Of a stretch of DNA of 64,000 nt, positions 53,319 through 61,429 are shown piece by piece. Position 1 is the first letter of the stretch, and each line of letters opens with the position of its first letter. The stretch is taken from positions 265,442 through 329,441 of the forward strand of contig CAKKRJ010000001.1 of assembly GCA_919902775.1 (NCBI GenBank). Direction: 5' to 3'. Origin of the DNA: Burkholderiaceae bacterium. GTDB lineage: Bacteria; Pseudomonadota; Gammaproteobacteria; Burkholderiales; Burkholderiaceae_C. A program made the translations under genes and the position numbers. The notes under the pieces were generated by a model. It was not told where the DNA came from, did no database searches, and saw only the letters and a list, made by a program, of their open reading frames with translations.

Positions 53319-54482
53319 ATGTCTTCGACTTTTCCACTCGCCGCTGGGCGAGTTTTTCGTTTGTGTGCACTTGCCGCTGTTGTGACTACTTTGGTGGCGT
53401 GTTCAAAAACCGAGACGCCACAAGAACCCTTGCGTTCGGTCAAGTTGTTGACAGTGTCGGGCGCTGATCTGAATGTGTCGGGCGAGTACGCGGCCGAGGT
53501 GCGCGCACGCGTGGAATCACGTCTGGGCTTCCAGGTGGGCGGCAAATTGGTGCAACGCCCGGCCGAATTGGGGCAGCGTGTGGCGGCGGGGCAGTTGTTG
53601 GCACGCATTGACGCGCAAGACTACCAATTGGCAGCGCAAGCGGCCCAGGCCCAGATGAGCGCGGCGCAAAGCCAGCGCGATTTGGCAGCCGCCGACTTCA
53701 AGCGCTTTGAGGCCTTGAAGGCTCAGAACTTCATCAGTGGTGCCGAACTGGAGCGGCGTGACACCGCGCTCAAAGCCGCTGAAGCCGCCTTGAACCAGGC
53801 CAAAGCCCAGGCGCAAGCGCAAAGCAACCAAGCTGGCTACGCCCGTTTGATGGCCAGCCATGCGGGCGTGGTCACGGGTGTCGATGCCGAAGTGGGGCAG
53901 GTGGTTTCAGCCGGTCAGCCGGTGTTGCGATTGGCGCACGATGGTCCGCGCGATGCGGTGTTTGCGGTCTCGGAATCCATGGCGTTGGCCCTCAAAGTGG
54001 GTCAAGCCATGCAGGCCAAGTTGGTCAGCACGGGCCAGCCCCTCCAGGGCAAAGTCCGTGAATTGGCGGCCAGTGCCGACCCGGTCACGCGCACCTATGC
54101 GGTGAAGTTGGCATTGGACGCGTCTGAGCGCTTGCCATTGGGCGCGACGGTCAATGTGTCGGCTGCGCATTTGCAGGGCAGTCGGCCCGCCGCGATCAAG
54201 CTGCCCACCAGCGCGCTGCGCCAGGAGGGATCCTCTACGGTGGTGTGGTTGCTGGACGAAGCCAGCATGACCGTGAACACCCAGGCGGTGCAGGTGGGCG
54301 CGATCGACGGCAACGAGGTGGTGATCACGTCCGGTTTGAAGCCCGGTCAAAAGGTGGTCAGTGCGGGCGTGCATGTCTTGTCGCCAGGCCAGAAAGTCAT
54401 GGAGTACGGCGCGGCAGCCAAGTCCCAGGCTTTGGCCCCTGCCGCCGCCCCTGCGGCGTCGACATCCACAGCGCAACGGTGA
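53319..54482 (+). CDS. RND efflux periplasmic adaptor lipoprotein
   Basis: Membrane-fusion protein, 387 residues. A signal peptide with lipobox (VVTTLVACSK) anchors it by lipid. Then come the lipoyl/barrel-sandwich motif GFQVGGKLVQRPAELGQRVAAGQLLARID, an Ala/Gln-rich alpha-hairpin (about 110-190), the second lipoyl half (ASHAGVVTGVDAEVGQVVSAGQ) and beta-barrel domains. It would link the RND pump to an outer-membrane channel. The ATG at 53319 has an AAGGA site. The pump gene follows after four bases. Confidence 0.92.
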   Translation: MSSTFPLAAGRVFRLCALAAVVTTLVACSKTETPQEPLRSVKLLTVSGADLNVSGEYAAEVRARVESRLGFQVGGKLVQRPAELGQRVAAGQLLARIDAQDYQLAAQAAQAQMSAAQSQRDLAAADFKRFEALKAQNFISGAELERRDTALKAAEAALNQAKAQAQAQSNQAGYARLMASHAGVVTGVDAEVGQVVSAGQPVLRLAHDGPRDAVFAVSESMALALKVGQAMQAKLVSTGQPLQGKVRELAASADPVTRTYAVKLALDASERLPLGATVNVSAAHLQGSRPAAIKLPTSALRQEGSSTVVWLLDEASMTVNTQAVQVGAIDGNEVVITSGLKPGQKVVSAGVHVLSPGQKVMEYGAAAKSQALAPAAAPAASTSTAQR

Positions 54483-54486
54483 TCGC

Positions 54487-57400
54487 ATGAGCCGTACGGA
54501 CAACACACCATTCAACCTCTCGCGCTGGGCGCTGGAGCACCCGGCCCTGACCCGCTACCTGATGGTGGTGCTGATGGTTTTGGGCATGGCCTCTTACTTT
54601 CAGCTGGGGCAAGACGAAGATCCGCCTTTCACTTTCCGGGCCATGGTGGTGCGGGCTTACTGGCCGGGCGCAACAGCCGAGCAAATGGCCGAGCAGGTGA
54701 CCGACAAACTCGAGCGTACCCTGCAAGAGGTGCCTTTTGCCGACAAGATCCGCAGTTACTCCAAGCCGGGCGAGGCGCAGATCATTTTCCAGATCAAGGA
54801 CAACTCCAGGCCCGGCGATGTGCCCCAGGTGTGGTATGCGGTGCGCAAAAAAATCGGCGACATGCGCGGCAGCTTGCCGCAAGGCGTGGTCGGCCCCTTC
54901 TTCAACGATGAATTTGGCGATGTGTATGGCGTGATTTATGCCCTGAGTGGGCAGGGCTTTACCGCCGCAGAAGTCAAGACCCAGGCCGACAGCCTGCGCC
55001 AGACCTTGCTGCGCGTGCCCGATGTGGCCAAGGTGGACTTGTTTGGTGCCCAAGACGAAAAAGTTTTCGTCGAAGTGTCGCAAAAGAAACTGGCCCAAAT
55101 GGGCCTGGACATGGGGGCGGTGCTGGCGCAACTGGGCCAGCAAAACGCGGTGGAATCGGCCGGCACGATGCAGTCGCCAGCGGATGTGGTGCAGGTGCGA
55201 GTGGGGGGCCAGTTCCAAAGCCTGGAGGACTTGCAAGCCATGCCGATCCGTGGGGCTTCGGGGGCGCAAATCCGCTTGTCTGACATTGCCAAAGTGAGCC
55301 GAGGCTATGTCGACCCACCGTCCGTCAAGGTGCGCCACGGCGGCCAGGAAGTGATTGCGTTGGGCGTGTCCATGGCCAAGGGCGGGGACATCATCTCCTT
55401 GGGCAAGTCGCTGCGCCAAGCGGTGTTGCAGGTGCAGGCTGCGTTGCCTGCAGGCATGACTCTGGCGCAGGTGCAAGACCAGCCGAGTGCCGTGTCCAAT
55501 TCGGTCAATGAGTTCATCAAGGTCTTGATCGAGGCCGTGGTGATTGTGTTGGCGGTGAGCTTTTTGTCGCTGGGTTTGCACAAGCGCCCTGGCAACAACC
55601 CTCTGTGGCGCCGCTGGACGCTGGACATCCGCCCCGGTCTGGTGGTGGGCATCACGATTCCGCTGGTGCTGGCGGTGACCTTTTTGGCCATGAATTACTT
55701 CGGCATTGGCTTGCACAAGATTTCGTTGGGCTCACTCATCATTGCCTTGGGCTTGCTGGTGGACGACGCCATCATTGCGGTCGAGATGATGGTGCACAAG
55801 ATGGAGGAGGGCTATGACAAGGTGCGTGCGGCAACCTTCGCCTATGAAATCACCGCCATGCCCATGCTCACCGGCACCCTGATCACCGCCGCCGGCTTTT
55901 TGCCGATCGGCATGGCCAAGTCCATGACGGGTGAATACACGTTCGCGATTTTTGCCGTCACGGTGGTGGCTTTGCTGGTCAGTTGGGTGGCCTCGGTTTA
56001 CTTTGTGCCTTATTTGGGGGCCTGGCTCTTGAAGCCGCCCGCGCATGCCGCTGCGGGCGAACACCGGGATGTGGCCGAGATGTTCAACACCCCGTTTTAC
56101 CGGCACTTTCGCACCTGGGTGACCTGGTGCGTCACGCACCGCTGGAAGACGATTGGCATCACCGTCTTCTTGTTTGTCATGGGCATTGTCGGCATGGGCC
56201 AGGTGCAGCAGCAGTTTTTCCCAGACTCCAGCCGCCCTGAAATCCTGGTGGATTTGTGGTTGCCCGAAGGCTCGCCGTTCCAAGCCAGCGAAGACATGAC
56301 CCGCCGGGTCGAGCAACGCTTGGCGCAAGAAGACGGCGTCAACTCGGTCACGGCCTGGGTGGGCTCGGGCGTGCCGCGCTTTTATTTGCCGCTCGACCAG
56401 GTGTTTCCGCAAAGCAACGTGTCGCAGCTGATCGTGTTGCCCAAAGACCTGAAAACCCGCGAAGTGCTGCGGGCCAAGTTGCCCGCTTTGCTGGCACAAG
56501 AGTTTCCAGAGGTGCGTGGGCGCGTGAAATTGCTGCCCAACGGGCCGCCCGTCCCTTATCCCGTGCAGTTCCGTGTGGTGGGACCCGACCCCAAGGTGCT
56601 GCGGCTGAAGGCTGACGAGATCAAGGCTGCGATGCGTCTGAACGCCAACACCCGCGGTGTGAACGACAACTGGAACGAGTCGGTCAAGTCGGTGCGGCTG
56701 GAGGTGGACCAGGCCAAAGCCCGTGCTTTGGGCGTGACCAGCCAGTCGATTGCACAGGCCTCGCGCATTTTGCTCAGTGGCTCTACGGTGGGGCAGTACC
56801 GCGAAGGCGACAAATTGATCGACATTGTGCTGCGACAGCCTTTGGCCGAGCGCGATGCCTTGTCCGATCTGTCGCAAGCGTATGTGAACACCGCTTCGGG
56901 TCGCTCGATTCCCTTGCTGCAAATCGCCACCCCGGTCTTTGCCTGGGAGCCGGGTGTGATGTGGCGTGAGGGCCGTCAATACGCCGTCACCGTGCAGTCC
57001 GACATTGCGGAAGGCCTGCAGGGCGCGACCGTCACGGCGCAATTGCTGCCCGCCCTGAAAAAGATCGAGGCCACCTGGCAAGGGCAGGGGCTGAGTGGCT
57101 ACCGCATCGAAGTGGCCGGGGCGGTGGAAGAAAGCTCCAAGGGCTCGGCCTCGATTGCGGCCGGGGTGCCGGTGATGCTGTTCATCACCTTCACCTTGCT
57201 GATGCTGCAGCTGCAAAGCTTCAGCCGAGCCATGCTGGTGTTTTTGACCGGCCCGCTGGGCATGGCGGGGGTTGCGGGGGCGTTGCTCGTGCTGAACCGG
57301 CCCTTTGGCTTTGTGGCTTTGCTGGGCGTGATCGCGCTCATGGGCATGATCCAGCGCAACTCGGTGATCCTGATCGACCAGATTGAGCAGGACCGTGCGG

Positions 57401-57642
57401 CGGGCGTGGCCCCCTGGCAAGCGATTGTCGAGTCGGCGGTGCGGCGCTTGCGTCCCATTGTGCTCACGGCGGCCGCGGCTGTTTTGGCCATGATCCCGCT
57501 GTCACGCAGCATTTTCTGGGGCCCCATGGCGGTTGCCATCATGGGCGGCTTGATCGTGGCCACGGCCTTGACACTGCTGGCGCTGCCTGCCATGTACGCG
57601 GCCTGGTTCAGGATTGAGCGGCCAAATCCAGCCCGTGCCTGA
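54487..57642 (+). CDS. RND family multidrug efflux transporter permease
   Basis: Inner-membrane proton-driven pump of 1051 residues, HAE1/AcrB-like. Twelve membrane segments with two large periplasmic loops are expected. The proton-relay pair is visible in TM4 as GLLVDDAIIAVE, and the conserved TM11 region as LLGVIALMGMIQRNSVILIDQIEQ. The N-terminal YFQLGQDEDPPFTFRAMVV is typical of the MexK/MexI-like branch. No outer-membrane factor gene follows, so it must borrow a TolC-like channel from elsewhere. Substrates unknown. Confidence 0.93.
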   Translation: MSRTDNTPFNLSRWALEHPALTRYLMVVLMVLGMASYFQLGQDEDPPFTFRAMVVRAYWPGATAEQMAEQVTDKLERTLQEVPFADKIRSYSKPGEAQIIFQIKDNSRPGDVPQVWYAVRKKIGDMRGSLPQGVVGPFFNDEFGDVYGVIYALSGQGFTAAEVKTQADSLRQTLLRVPDVAKVDLFGAQDEKVFVEVSQKKLAQMGLDMGAVLAQLGQQNAVESAGTMQSPADVVQVRVGGQFQSLEDLQAMPIRGASGAQIRLSDIAKVSRGYVDPPSVKVRHGGQEVIALGVSMAKGGDIISLGKSLRQAVLQVQAALPAGMTLAQVQDQPSAVSNSVNEFIKVLIEAVVIVLAVSFLSLGLHKRPGNNPLWRRWTLDIRPGLVVGITIPLVLAVTFLAMNYFGIGLHKISLGSLIIALGLLVDDAIIAVEMMVHKMEEGYDKVRAATFAYEITAMPMLTGTLITAAGFLPIGMAKSMTGEYTFAIFAVTVVALLVSWVASVYFVPYLGAWLLKPPAHAAAGEHRDVAEMFNTPFYRHFRTWVTWCVTHRWKTIGITVFLFVMGIVGMGQVQQQFFPDSSRPEILVDLWLPEGSPFQASEDMTRRVEQRLAQEDGVNSVTAWVGSGVPRFYLPLDQVFPQSNVSQLIVLPKDLKTREVLRAKLPALLAQEFPEVRGRVKLLPNGPPVPYPVQFRVVGPDPKVLRLKADEIKAAMRLNANTRGVNDNWNESVKSVRLEVDQAKARALGVTSQSIAQASRILLSGSTVGQYREGDKLIDIVLRQPLAERDALSDLSQAYVNTASGRSIPLLQIATPVFAWEPGVMWREGRQYAVTVQSDIAEGLQGATVTAQLLPALKKIEATWQGQGLSGYRIEVAGAVEESSKGSASIAAGVPVMLFITFTLLMLQLQSFSRAMLVFLTGPLGMAGVAGALLVLNRPFGFVALLGVIALMGMIQRNSVILIDQIEQDRAAGVAPWQAIVESAVRRLRPIVLTAAAAVLAMIPLSRSIFWGPMAVAIMGGLIVATALTLLALPAMYAAWFRIERPNPARA

Positions 57643-57644
57643 AA

Positions 57645-57665
57645 TTAGCCAACTGAAGTGGCTAA
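57645..57665. repeat. Short inverted repeat after the RND gene
   Basis: TTAGCCA and TGGCTAA form a perfect 7-bp stem around a 7-base loop, starting two bases after the RND stop. Only AAAATAG follows, so it is a weak candidate for a terminator. Confidence 0.45.
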
Positions 57666-57758
57666 AATAGAAAGTTGACCGATTTCAACCGGGCGGTCAG
57701 GTGCACAGGTCTGCTTTGGGGCTGACAGGTGGGCCTGACGCCCTTTTTGTTTGGACCT

Positions 57759-57845
57759 GCGCGGGTGGCGAAATTGGTAGACGCACCAGGTTTAGGTCCT
57801 GACGGTGGCAACACTGTGCGGGTTCGAGTCCCGCCCCGCGCACCA
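57759..57845 (+). tRNA. tRNA-Leu (TAG)
   Basis: An 87-base class II tRNA with encoded CCA. Acceptor GCGCGGG pairs with CCCGCGC, and T-stem GCGGG with CCCGC. The anticodon loop TTTAGGT gives TAG at 57793-57795. The outermost anticodon-stem pair (C86/A102 of the local numbering, 57786/57802) is a mismatch. Sits 64 bases before tig with no terminator between, so tRNA and tig may share a transcript. Confidence 0.96.
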
Positions 57846-57909
57846 ACCGACTTTTGGCCAAAGGGGCAACCCGACGGCACGAGAGAAATTCAATTAACCG
57901 AGAACGACG

Positions 57910-59223
57910 ATGACAGTGACTGTTGAAACCCTTGAAAAGCTGGAACGCAAGATCACCCTGACTGTGCCTGTGACGGCCATCCAGACAGAAGTGGATGCAC
58001 GCCTGAAGAAAATGGCCCGCACGGTCAAGATGGACGGTTTCCGTCCAGGCAAAGTGCCCATGAACGTGGTCGCGCAGCGCTATGGTTACTCGGTGCAGTA
58101 CGAAGTCCTGAACGACAAAGTGGGTGAAGCTTTCGCCGTGGCCGCCAACGAAGCCCAAGTGCGCGTCGCTGGTCAGCCCCGCATTTCTGAAAAAGAAGGC
58201 GCACCCGAAGGCGAGTTGAACTTTGAAGCCATCTTCGAGGTGTACCCAGAAGTCAAATTGGGCAATCTGGCCGACACCGAAGTCGAAAAATTGACGGCCG
58301 AAGTGTCTGATGCGGCCATCGACAAAACCGTCGACATCCTGCGCAAGCAACGCCGCACCTTCGCCCAGCGCGCCCAAGACGCAGCGGCTCAAGACGGCGA
58401 TCGCGCCACCATCGACTTCGAAGGCAAGATCGACGGGGAAGTGTTCTCTGGCGGCAAAGCCGAAGACTTCCAGTTCATTTTGGGCGATGGCCAAATGCTC
58501 AAGGAATTCGAAGACGCTGTGCGCGGCATGAAGTCGGGCGAAAGCAAGACATTCCCATTGGCGTTCCCTGCCGATTACCACGGTCAGGATGTGGCGGGCA
58601 AAACCGCTGACTTCATGGTCACGGTCAAGAAAATCGAAGCCGCCAACCTGCCCGAAGTCAATGAAGCCCTGGCCAAGTCCTTGGGCATTGCCGACGCTTC
58701 CGTGGAAGGTCTGCGCGCTGACATCCGCAAAAACCTCGAGCGTGAAGTGAAATTCCGCTTGCTGGCCCGCAACAAGCAAGCGGCCATGGACGCTTTGGTG
58801 GCCAAGGCCGAGTTGGACCTGCCCCAGTCCATCGTTCAGTCCGAAATCGAACGCCTGAAAGAAGGTGCCCGCGCCGACCTGAAGCAACGTGGCATCAAGG
58901 ACGCCGACAAGGCACCGATTCCTGATGACATTTTCCGTCCTCAAGCCGAGCAGCGCGTGCGCCTGGGCCTGGTGGTGGCCGAAGTCGTGCGTGGCAACAC
59001 CCTGCACGCCAAGCCCGAGCAGATCAAGGCCCACATTGAAGAGCTGGCTGCCAGCTACGAGCGTCCAGATGACGTGGTGCGCTGGTACAACAGCGATAAC
59101 CAGCGTCTGGCCGAAGTGGAAGCCGTGGTCATCGAGAGCAATGTGTCCGACTTCGTCTTGGCGCAAGCCAAGGTCGTCGAAAAGGCCATCACCTTTGAAG
59201 AACTGATGGGTCAACAGGGCTGA
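57910..59223 (+). CDS. tig: Trigger factor
   Basis: Ribosome-bound chaperone and prolyl isomerase, 437 residues. The N-terminal ribosome-binding domain contains the signature GFRPGKVPMNVVAQRYG. The FKBP-type PPIase domain spans about 150-240 (DGDRATIDFEGKIDGEVFSGGKAEDF). The rest is the helical C-terminal chaperone cradle. It is the first protein gene of the conserved tig-clpP-clpX-lon block. Confidence 0.98.
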   Translation: MTVTVETLEKLERKITLTVPVTAIQTEVDARLKKMARTVKMDGFRPGKVPMNVVAQRYGYSVQYEVLNDKVGEAFAVAANEAQVRVAGQPRISEKEGAPEGELNFEAIFEVYPEVKLGNLADTEVEKLTAEVSDAAIDKTVDILRKQRRTFAQRAQDAAAQDGDRATIDFEGKIDGEVFSGGKAEDFQFILGDGQMLKEFEDAVRGMKSGESKTFPLAFPADYHGQDVAGKTADFMVTVKKIEAANLPEVNEALAKSLGIADASVEGLRADIRKNLEREVKFRLLARNKQAAMDALVAKAELDLPQSIVQSEIERLKEGARADLKQRGIKDADKAPIPDDIFRPQAEQRVRLGLVVAEVVRGNTLHAKPEQIKAHIEELAASYERPDDVVRWYNSDNQRLAEVEAVVIESNVSDFVLAQAKVVEKAITFEELMGQQG

Positions 59224-59247
59224 TCGGGTCCGTTGCTTCCCTCGAGA

Positions 59248-59290
59248 ATGGGGCTTGTGCCGGACTTGCAGTCTGGCTAACAAGCCCCAT
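59248..59290 (+). promoter_or_regulatory. Long two-part hairpin between tig and clpP
   Basis: Outer stem ATGGGGCTTGT/ACAAGCCCCAT (11 bp, perfect) continues into an inner stem GCCGGAC/GTCTGGC with a TTGCA loop and a two-base bulge. No T-run follows, so it may be a 3' processing or stability structure for tig mRNA or a Rho-dependent stop. It ends 13 bases before the clpP -35 box. Confidence 0.7.
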
Positions 59291-59302
59291 CTCATTGGTG
59301 GG

Positions 59303-59331
59303 CTTGACAAACGGGTTAAAGTCCCATTCAT
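59303..59331 (+). promoter_or_regulatory. Heat-shock (sigma-32) promoter candidate of clpP
   Basis: CTTGACA (59303-59309), 13 bases, then CCCATTCAT (59323-59331), against the sigma-32 consensus CTTGAAA-N13-15-CCCATnT. TTGACA may also serve sigma-70. The predicted start leaves a leader of only about ten bases before the clpP ATG, which still includes the GGAG site. Confidence 0.6.
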
Positions 59332-59343
59332 ATTTTTGGAGAA

Positions 59344-59955
59344 ATGATGAGCGCACTGGACATCACAAATTTGGGCATGGTGCCCATGGTCGTCGAGCAA
59401 TCGGGCCGTGGCGAGCGCGCCTACGACATTTATTCACGTCTGCTCAAAGAGCGTGTGATCTTTTTGGTGGGTGAGGTCAATGACCACATGGCCAACCTGA
59501 TCGTGGCGCAGTTGTTGTTTTTAGAGAGTGAAAACCCTGAAAAGGACATTTCGCTGTACATCAACTCGCCTGGCGGCTCAGTCAGTGCAGGCATGGCGAT
59601 TTACGACACCATGAACTTCATCAAACCCGATGTGTCCACGCTGTGCAACGGCATGGCCGCCAGCATGGGCGCGTTCTTGCTGTCTTCGGGTGCCAAGGGC
59701 AAGCGCTTCTCGCTGCCCAACTCCAAAATCATGATTCACCAGCCCCTGGGCGGTGCCCGTGGTCAGGCCACCGAGATCGAGATCGCGGCACGCGAAATCG
59801 TCAAGACACGTGCCCACCTGAACCGCATCCTGTCCGAGAACACCGGCCAGCCGCTGGAAAAGATTGAGCAGGACACCGAGCGCGACTATTACCTGTCGGC
59901 CACGGAGTCCAAAGACTACGGCCTGATTGACGAAGTGATTTCCAAACGCGCTTGA
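59344..59955 (+). CDS. clpP: ATP-dependent Clp protease proteolytic subunit
   Basis: Tetradecameric serine peptidase that degrades proteins unfolded by ClpX or ClpA. 203 residues counted from the first ATG. The active-site Ser is S107 in [11 protein letters not shown] and the His is H132 in [19 protein letters not shown] forms the oxyanion loop. Two ATGs are adjacent (59344 and 59347). The second stands at a better distance from GGAG. A strong terminator separates it from clpX. Confidence 0.97.
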   Translation: MMSALDITNLGMVPMVVEQSGRGERAYDIYSRLLKERVIFLVGEVNDHMANLIVAQLLFLESENPEKDISLYINSPGGSVSAGMAIYDTMNFIKPDVSTLCNGMAASMGAFLLSSGAKGKRFSLPNSKIMIHQPLGGARGQATEIEIAAREIVKTRAHLNRILSENTGQPLEKIEQDTERDYYLSATESKDYGLIDEVISKRA

Positions 59956-59985
59956 TGGTGGCCGGACATTCCGGCACCCTGGCTG

Positions 59986-60025
59986 ACGGCGTTTACCTCC
60001 AAAGGGTGAGCGCCGTTTTTCTTTC
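59986..60025 (+). terminator. Intrinsic terminator between clpP and clpX
   Basis: ACGGCGTTTACC and GGTGAGCGCCGT form a 12-bp stem (two G-T pairs) with a 7-base loop, followed by TTTTTCTTTC. Confidence 0.85.
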
Positions 60026-60063
60026 GTTATCATTGTTGAATTCCGGAATCCGAGGCGACATTT

Positions 60064-61329
60064 ATGGCCGATAAAAAAGGCTCCACCACTGAGAAAAACC
60101 TGTTCTGCTCCTTTTGCGGCAAAAGCCAGCACGAGGTCAAAAAGCTGATCGCAGGTCCATCGGTTTTCATTTGCGACGAATGCATTGATTTGTGCAATGA
60201 CATCGTGCGCGATGAACTGGCCACCTCCACCGTCGCCGAAGGCGCCAAAGAAGGCCTGCCGACCCCGTTGGACATCAAAACCAACCTGGACAACTATGTG
60301 ATTGGTCAGGAAAAGGCCAAACGCAGCCTGGCGGTGGCGGTTTACAACCATTACAAACGGCTCAAGCACAAAGAAGGCGCCAAGAAAGACGACGTTGAGC
60401 TGGCCAAAAGCAACATCTTGCTGATCGGACCCACGGGCTCTGGCAAGACCTTGCTGGCTCAGACCATGGCCCGCATGCTGGATGTGCCTTTTGTCATGGC
60501 CGACGCCACCACCCTGACCGAAGCCGGTTATGTGGGTGAAGACGTGGAAAACATCGTCGCCAAGCTGCTGCAGACCTGCAACTACGACGTCGAGCGTGCC
60601 CAACGCGGCATCGTCTACATCGACGAGATCGACAAGATCACCCGCAAGTCGGACAACCCGTCCATCACGCGCGACGTGTCGGGTGAGGGCGTGCAGCAAG
60701 CCTTGCTCAAACTGGTCGAAGGCACCATGGCCAGCGTGCCCCCGCAAGGCGGCCGCAAGCACCCCAATCAGGACTTCTTGCAGATCGACACGACCAACAT
60801 TCTGTTCATTTGCGGCGGCGCGTTTGCCGGACTTGAAAAAGTGATCGAAAACCGCACCGAAGCCGGTGGCATTGGCTTTGGCGCGACGGTCAAAAGCAAA
60901 AAACAGCGTTCACTGACCGAAGTGTTCACCGAAGTCGAGCCGGAAGATCTGATCAAGTTTGGTCTGATCCCCGAGTTGGTGGGCCGCTTGCCTGTGGTGG
61001 CAACGCTGGCCGAGTTGACCGAAGACGCGATGGTGCAGATCCTGACCGAGCCCAAGAATGCGGTGGTCAAACAGTTCACCAAACTGTTGGCCATGGAAGG
61101 CGTTGAGCTGGAAGTGCGCCCCAATGCATTGAGCGCCATCGCACGCAAGGCGCTGGCCCGCAAGACAGGTGCCCGTGGTTTGCGCTCTATCATGGAGCAA
61201 GCCTTGATCGATACGATGTTTGAATTGCCCAACGCGGTCAATGTTGAAAAAGTGGTGGTGGACGAGTCCGTCATCGATGACAACAAACCACCATTGCTGG
61301 TTTACCGAGAGTCGGCCAAACAGGCCTGA
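60064..61329 (+). CDS. clpX: ATP-dependent Clp protease ATP-binding subunit ClpX
   Basis: AAA+ unfoldase partner of ClpP, 421 residues. The N-terminal zinc domain uses four cysteines (FCSFCGKSQ and ICDECIDLC). Walker A is [10 protein letters not shown], Walker [10 protein letters not shown], the pore loop is in [10 protein letters not shown], and the ClpP-docking loop is GGIGFGA. A clear terminator before it implies its own promoter or regulated read-through from clpP. Confidence 0.98.
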   Translation: MADKKGSTTEKNLFCSFCGKSQHEVKKLIAGPSVFICDECIDLCNDIVRDELATSTVAEGAKEGLPTPLDIKTNLDNYVIGQEKAKRSLAVAVYNHYKRLKHKEGAKKDDVELAKSNILLIGPTGSGKTLLAQTMARMLDVPFVMADATTLTEAGYVGEDVENIVAKLLQTCNYDVERAQRGIVYIDEIDKITRKSDNPSITRDVSGEGVQQALLKLVEGTMASVPPQGGRKHPNQDFLQIDTTNILFICGGAFAGLEKVIENRTEAGGIGFGATVKSKKQRSLTEVFTEVEPEDLIKFGLIPELVGRLPVVATLAELTEDAMVQILTEPKNAVVKQFTKLLAMEGVELEVRPNALSAIARKALARKTGARGLRSIMEQALIDTMFELPNAVNVEKVVVDESVIDDNKPPLLVYRESAKQA

Positions 61330-61373
61330 CCCACATGCGCTGTACAGCGATGCATACCCAAGTTTGTTGATGG

Positions 61374-61401
61374 GTTGAAATCGCGGGTGTTGCACCCATG
61401 T
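61374..61401 (+). promoter_or_regulatory. Heat-shock (sigma-32) promoter of lon
   Basis: GTTGAAA (61374-61380), 14 bases, CCCATGT (61395-61401). Only the first base of the -35 differs from the sigma-32 consensus. Predicted start about 61408, with a 22-base leader to the ATG at 61430. Confidence 0.72.
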
Positions 61402-61429
61402 GAAGTTGAATTGACCTGAGGGACACACC

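Noticed and set aside
57697..59400. Long minus-strand frame opposite tRNA-Leu and tig
   Set aside because: It runs through a tRNA gene and tig on the other strand and has no coding features. Similar antisense frames opposite lon (61271-62974), the RND pump (55732-57420) and the iron permease (40355-41887) were dropped for the same reason.
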